Below are positions 19,138-21,390 of a stretch of DNA of 21,390 bases, piece after piece. The notes beneath the pieces are model-generated. The model was not told where the DNA came from. It saw only the letters and a program-made list of their open reading frames with translations, and searched no databases. Both the position numbers and the translations under genes were made by a program. The stretch's first letter is position 1, and the number at the start of each line of letters is the position of its first letter. The DNA comes from Saccoglossus kowalevskii (lineage: Eukaryota; Hemichordata; Enteropneusta; Harrimaniidae). The DNA is taken from positions 127,528 to 148,917 of the forward strand of contig NW_003155749.1 of NCBI RefSeq assembly GCF_000003605.2, given 5' to 3'.

Positions 19138-19375
19138 CTCAATTAATTCATTAAGTATTTTTTATTCAATAATACATATACATTACATGTAATTTTTCTT
19201 TATATACATAATAATTAACGTTATTAATATATTTTCAGTGTAACTACTTTTTTCGTTGTTATTTAAATTCTTTCCTGGCTCCGAATGTGTCGTATTCGTC
19301 TTCGTGGACCCGCGGCGATAGGGTGTGACTGTATACCGACGATGTATATACAATTGACAGACGAAGCAAAATACC
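19138..19375 (-). repeat. Right inverted-repeat arm, uninterrupted
   Basis: Reverse complement of 15621-15790 (inner) joined to 12268-12329 (outer). Read on the minus strand: gtcaattgtatatacatcg, ggtatacagtcacaccc, cgccgcgggtccacgaag, acgaatacgacacattcgg, then ttaaataacaacg and aaaaaagtagttacactga. The outer end is CpG-rich compared with the flanks. No target-site duplication could be identified. Confidence 0.87.
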
Positions 19376-20354
19376 TTCCCGGTCCCAAAACGCCGCGAAA
19401 CCACGGCTAACGTACGTCGTGGTCATCGCCGTGGCATCGTGGTTCTATGTAGCTCAGGTCCATGCTCTATAGAAACAACCTTGACTGGACAGTTACACGC
19501 ATCGATGTTTACGGAGATTGGTGTTATCCGCTTGTAAATAAACTACAGGTTTCTGTAAACATAGGCTATGCAAGTGATTAAGAACACTCATTAGCATAGC
19601 CACACCCTCAATTCACTTGCCCCGGCCTTTAACACCACCTCACTATAAGTAGGCTGTGCTAGGCTATCCACTTATTGTACAAATGCTGCTTCTTATGCAT
19701 GCTACACTGTACACTTTTGTTCCCACCCATCCAATAACATTTATTGACTTCATATGCACAGCCTCTTGGGGGATTAAAATTAATAAATATTCCGCTATAA
19801 GCATATAAATAAACAAGTTGTGAAACATGACACCTAGTAAATCGACACCTTGTCGGTTTCAAATTTCGATTTCTTTCCTTAAAATGCGGAACAAAAAGTT
19901 CAGAGGGGGTCGGGTGTTACGTTAATAGCCATTGTTCATAATCGCTAACTTGGTTTTATTCAAACTGCACAAATCCCGCGTTTTTTGACGATTTCATGAA
20001 CGAAAATGGCCAGAATCAAGGGGGATTCGCACAGAGTTCTGGGTAAATGATTGGCTGAAAATGAGTTAAACATGGCTACAGTGTTTACCAGTATTGTAAA
20101 TATTTAACTTCTAGCAGTTTTGAAAAATTAGTTGCATACATGTGGCCTTCTAATTTTACATTACTGGTATAAATAAGATAATTTGCCATAACCCCCTTAC
20201 CATTCTGTAATTTGTATTATTTTGCTAAAACATTCATAACCCCCTTCTTATATTTGTGCTAATGGAAAGATTGGAAGTTTGAATATTATTAACTTTACCC
20301 ACAGATGGTACTAGAGTAGTAATCTGCAACTCAATCTGTATTTCTATATTTCAG
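19376..20354. other. Flank between the inverted-repeat arm and the PIF1 fragment
   Basis: No recognised coding exon. CpG-rich start with an inverted repeat ccacggc / gccgtgg (19401-19434), and an 8-bp inverted repeat ggctatgc / gcatagcc (19563-19602). The earlier helicase motifs of PIF1 would be expected upstream of 20355, but I do not see them here. Confidence 0.4.
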
Positions 20355-20774
20355 ATTTAATGAAGAACTGCATCAAGGCAGCAAATACCATTACGCACTT
20401 ACTATTCAAAAAAGCCAAGGTATGACAATTGATTCCGTTACTGTAAACTTTAAATGTGTCTTCAACCCAGGGCATTAGGTGTGGCGATTAGCCGGGCAAA
20501 GAAGCTCAGTGGACTGAGTGTGGTCAGTTTCAATAAGAAGATATGCCCACTTCAGCCTACAGTTATTTCTAAATTTTCCATAGAAATGCTTATGCATTGT
20601 TGCACACATAAAGCCAAAGACCAAGGAAGCAGGAAAAAGAAGACAGAAGTGATGATGAGTTCACAAGGTTTGGAAATAGAACATGCACATGAAGAAACTG
20701 ATGACAGTCAGTTACCAGATAGTAAAGGTGATAAGTACAAATACCAGCTTCATTCATACCACATGCTGTTATGA
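20355..20774 (+). pseudogene. PIF1-type helicase, C-terminal exon with 1-bp deletion
   Basis: PIF1 helicases are 5'-3' superfamily 1B DNA helicases; Helitrons carry one fused to their Rep nuclease, and hosts and other elements also have them. After acceptor atatttcag it reads FNEELHQGSKYHYALTIQKS, QGMTIDSVTVNFKCVFNPG. YALTIQKSQGMT is helicase motif V ('A.TIHKSQG.T'). A TAG (20475-20477) appears because one base is missing after the Pro-Gly codons. The next frame continues LGVAISRAKKLSGLSVVSFN, motif VI ('VA.SRA...GL.V'), then KKICPLQPTVISKF and a polar, Lys/Glu-rich tail to TGA at 20772-20774. Motifs I-IV are not in the window. Confidence 0.78.
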
Positions 20775-21102
20775 AAACTATGGTGTATGCTGTTCCTGAG
20801 ACTTGTAATACGATAGGACAAAACACTATGATAGAAACTTCTGTGATCGGCAATAACAGTGGTGCATAGACATTTGTAAAAGATATTTGAGACAAAACAT
20901 GCCTCGGCCTTTATGTCAAAGTTGTGTGTGTATTCACAAAGTCAAGCATATAAATTAGCTTGTCTTTTTCACCTTCAAAAACAGTTCCTAGATGCTCCTG
21001 AACAAAGTTTGTTCACAAAGCTTCCTATGAAGACGAAAACCTCAGTGTTCGAGTATGGCGTTGAATCCATGCCAAAATTAATGATGGCATCTTACAAGAC
21101 AT
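20775..21102. other. 3' flank of the PIF1 fragment
   Basis: No recognised gene. A 133-codon open frame (20913-21314) runs through here into the tandem repeat; its second half is just translated repeat, so I do not call it. Confidence 0.4.
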
Positions 21103-21390
21103 CATTCCATTCCACAACCCGACATTCGACTATTCGTAATGCCATTCTGCTATATACAGTGCCATTCTACATGAATCATTCCATTTCACAACCCAACATT
21201 CGTAATGCCATTCTGCTATACACAGTGCCATTCTACATGAATCATTTCATTCCACAACCGAAGACTCGACTATGCGTAATGCTATTCTGCTATACACAGT
21301 GCCATTTTACATGACATCATTTCATTCCATTCCACAACCCAACATTCGACTATGCGTAATGCCATTCTGCTATACACAGTGCCATTTTAC
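21103..21390. repeat. Tandem repeat, about 66-75 bp, four copies, cut by window end
   Basis: Units start near 21103, 21177, 21243 and 21318. Each holds cattccattccacaaccc, acattcgactatgcgtaatg, ccattctgctatacacag and tgccattctacatg. Unit two lacks the gactatg segment, which accounts for its 66-bp length. The array continues past the last base. Confidence 0.95.

Noticed and set aside
19563-19660. Hairpin-rich stretch considered as a tRNA or SINE head
   Set aside because: The 8-bp arms do not form a cloverleaf and there is no A-box/B-box pair.
20913-21314. 133-codon frame at the right end
   Set aside because: The second half is translated tandem repeat and the first half has no recognisable similarity.

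Overview
The window is intron-containing, AT-rich eukaryotic DNA from an animal, most likely a marine invertebrate (mollusc, cnidarian, sponge or similar; I cannot choose between them from the sequence). The evidence is the GT..AG splice sites in register with broken protein similarity, long A/T tracts, minisatellites, and several transposon-derived gene families typical of invertebrate genomes. There is no operon-like packing, and I found no rRNA, convincing tRNA or CRISPR. Family assignments are from recognition of motifs, not database searches.

Layout. (1) 790-3194, minus strand: a decayed P-element/THAP9-like transposase, with one long 5' exon and three 3' exons, broken by stops and single-base frameshifts. 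(2) 3303-8153, plus strand: a possible CRE-TATA promoter, small spliced exons (two look like copies of each other), and a long terminal exon encoding an RPA-like protein with OB folds and a zinc ribbon. A degenerate ~130-bp tandem repeat lies in its introns. (3) 8640-8810: a TATA-like box and two perfect three-unit heat-shock elements with no recognisable gene attached. (4) 10591-11427, plus strand: the last exons of a transposase-like family ending in HYVES...NENVDR motifs; the final exon is intact. (5) 12268-19375: an inverted-repeat structure. Arms of about 235 bp (left 12268-12329 plus 15621-15790; right 19138-19375) enclose a broken RecQ-like helicase on the plus strand and a candidate first exon of a second gene on the minus strand. 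About 3.3 kb has been inserted into the left arm. (6) 20355-20774, plus strand: the C-terminal end of a PIF1-type helicase. (7) 21103-21390: a tandem repeat that runs off the window.

The recognisable proteins (P-type transposase, RPA-like protein, RecQ-like helicase, PIF1-like helicase, HYVES-type protein) all handle DNA and all look like parts of mobile elements. This is best read as a nest of old insertions, not one working pathway. The most interesting structure is the RecQ-like gene inside inverted repeats facing a second gene start: a candidate terminal-inverted-repeat element carrying a RecQ helicase. PIF1 plus RPA-like proteins would suit a Helitron, but no HUH Rep nuclease was seen. 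Many of the breaks are single-base indels, several in homopolymers, so assembly error must be separated from real decay.
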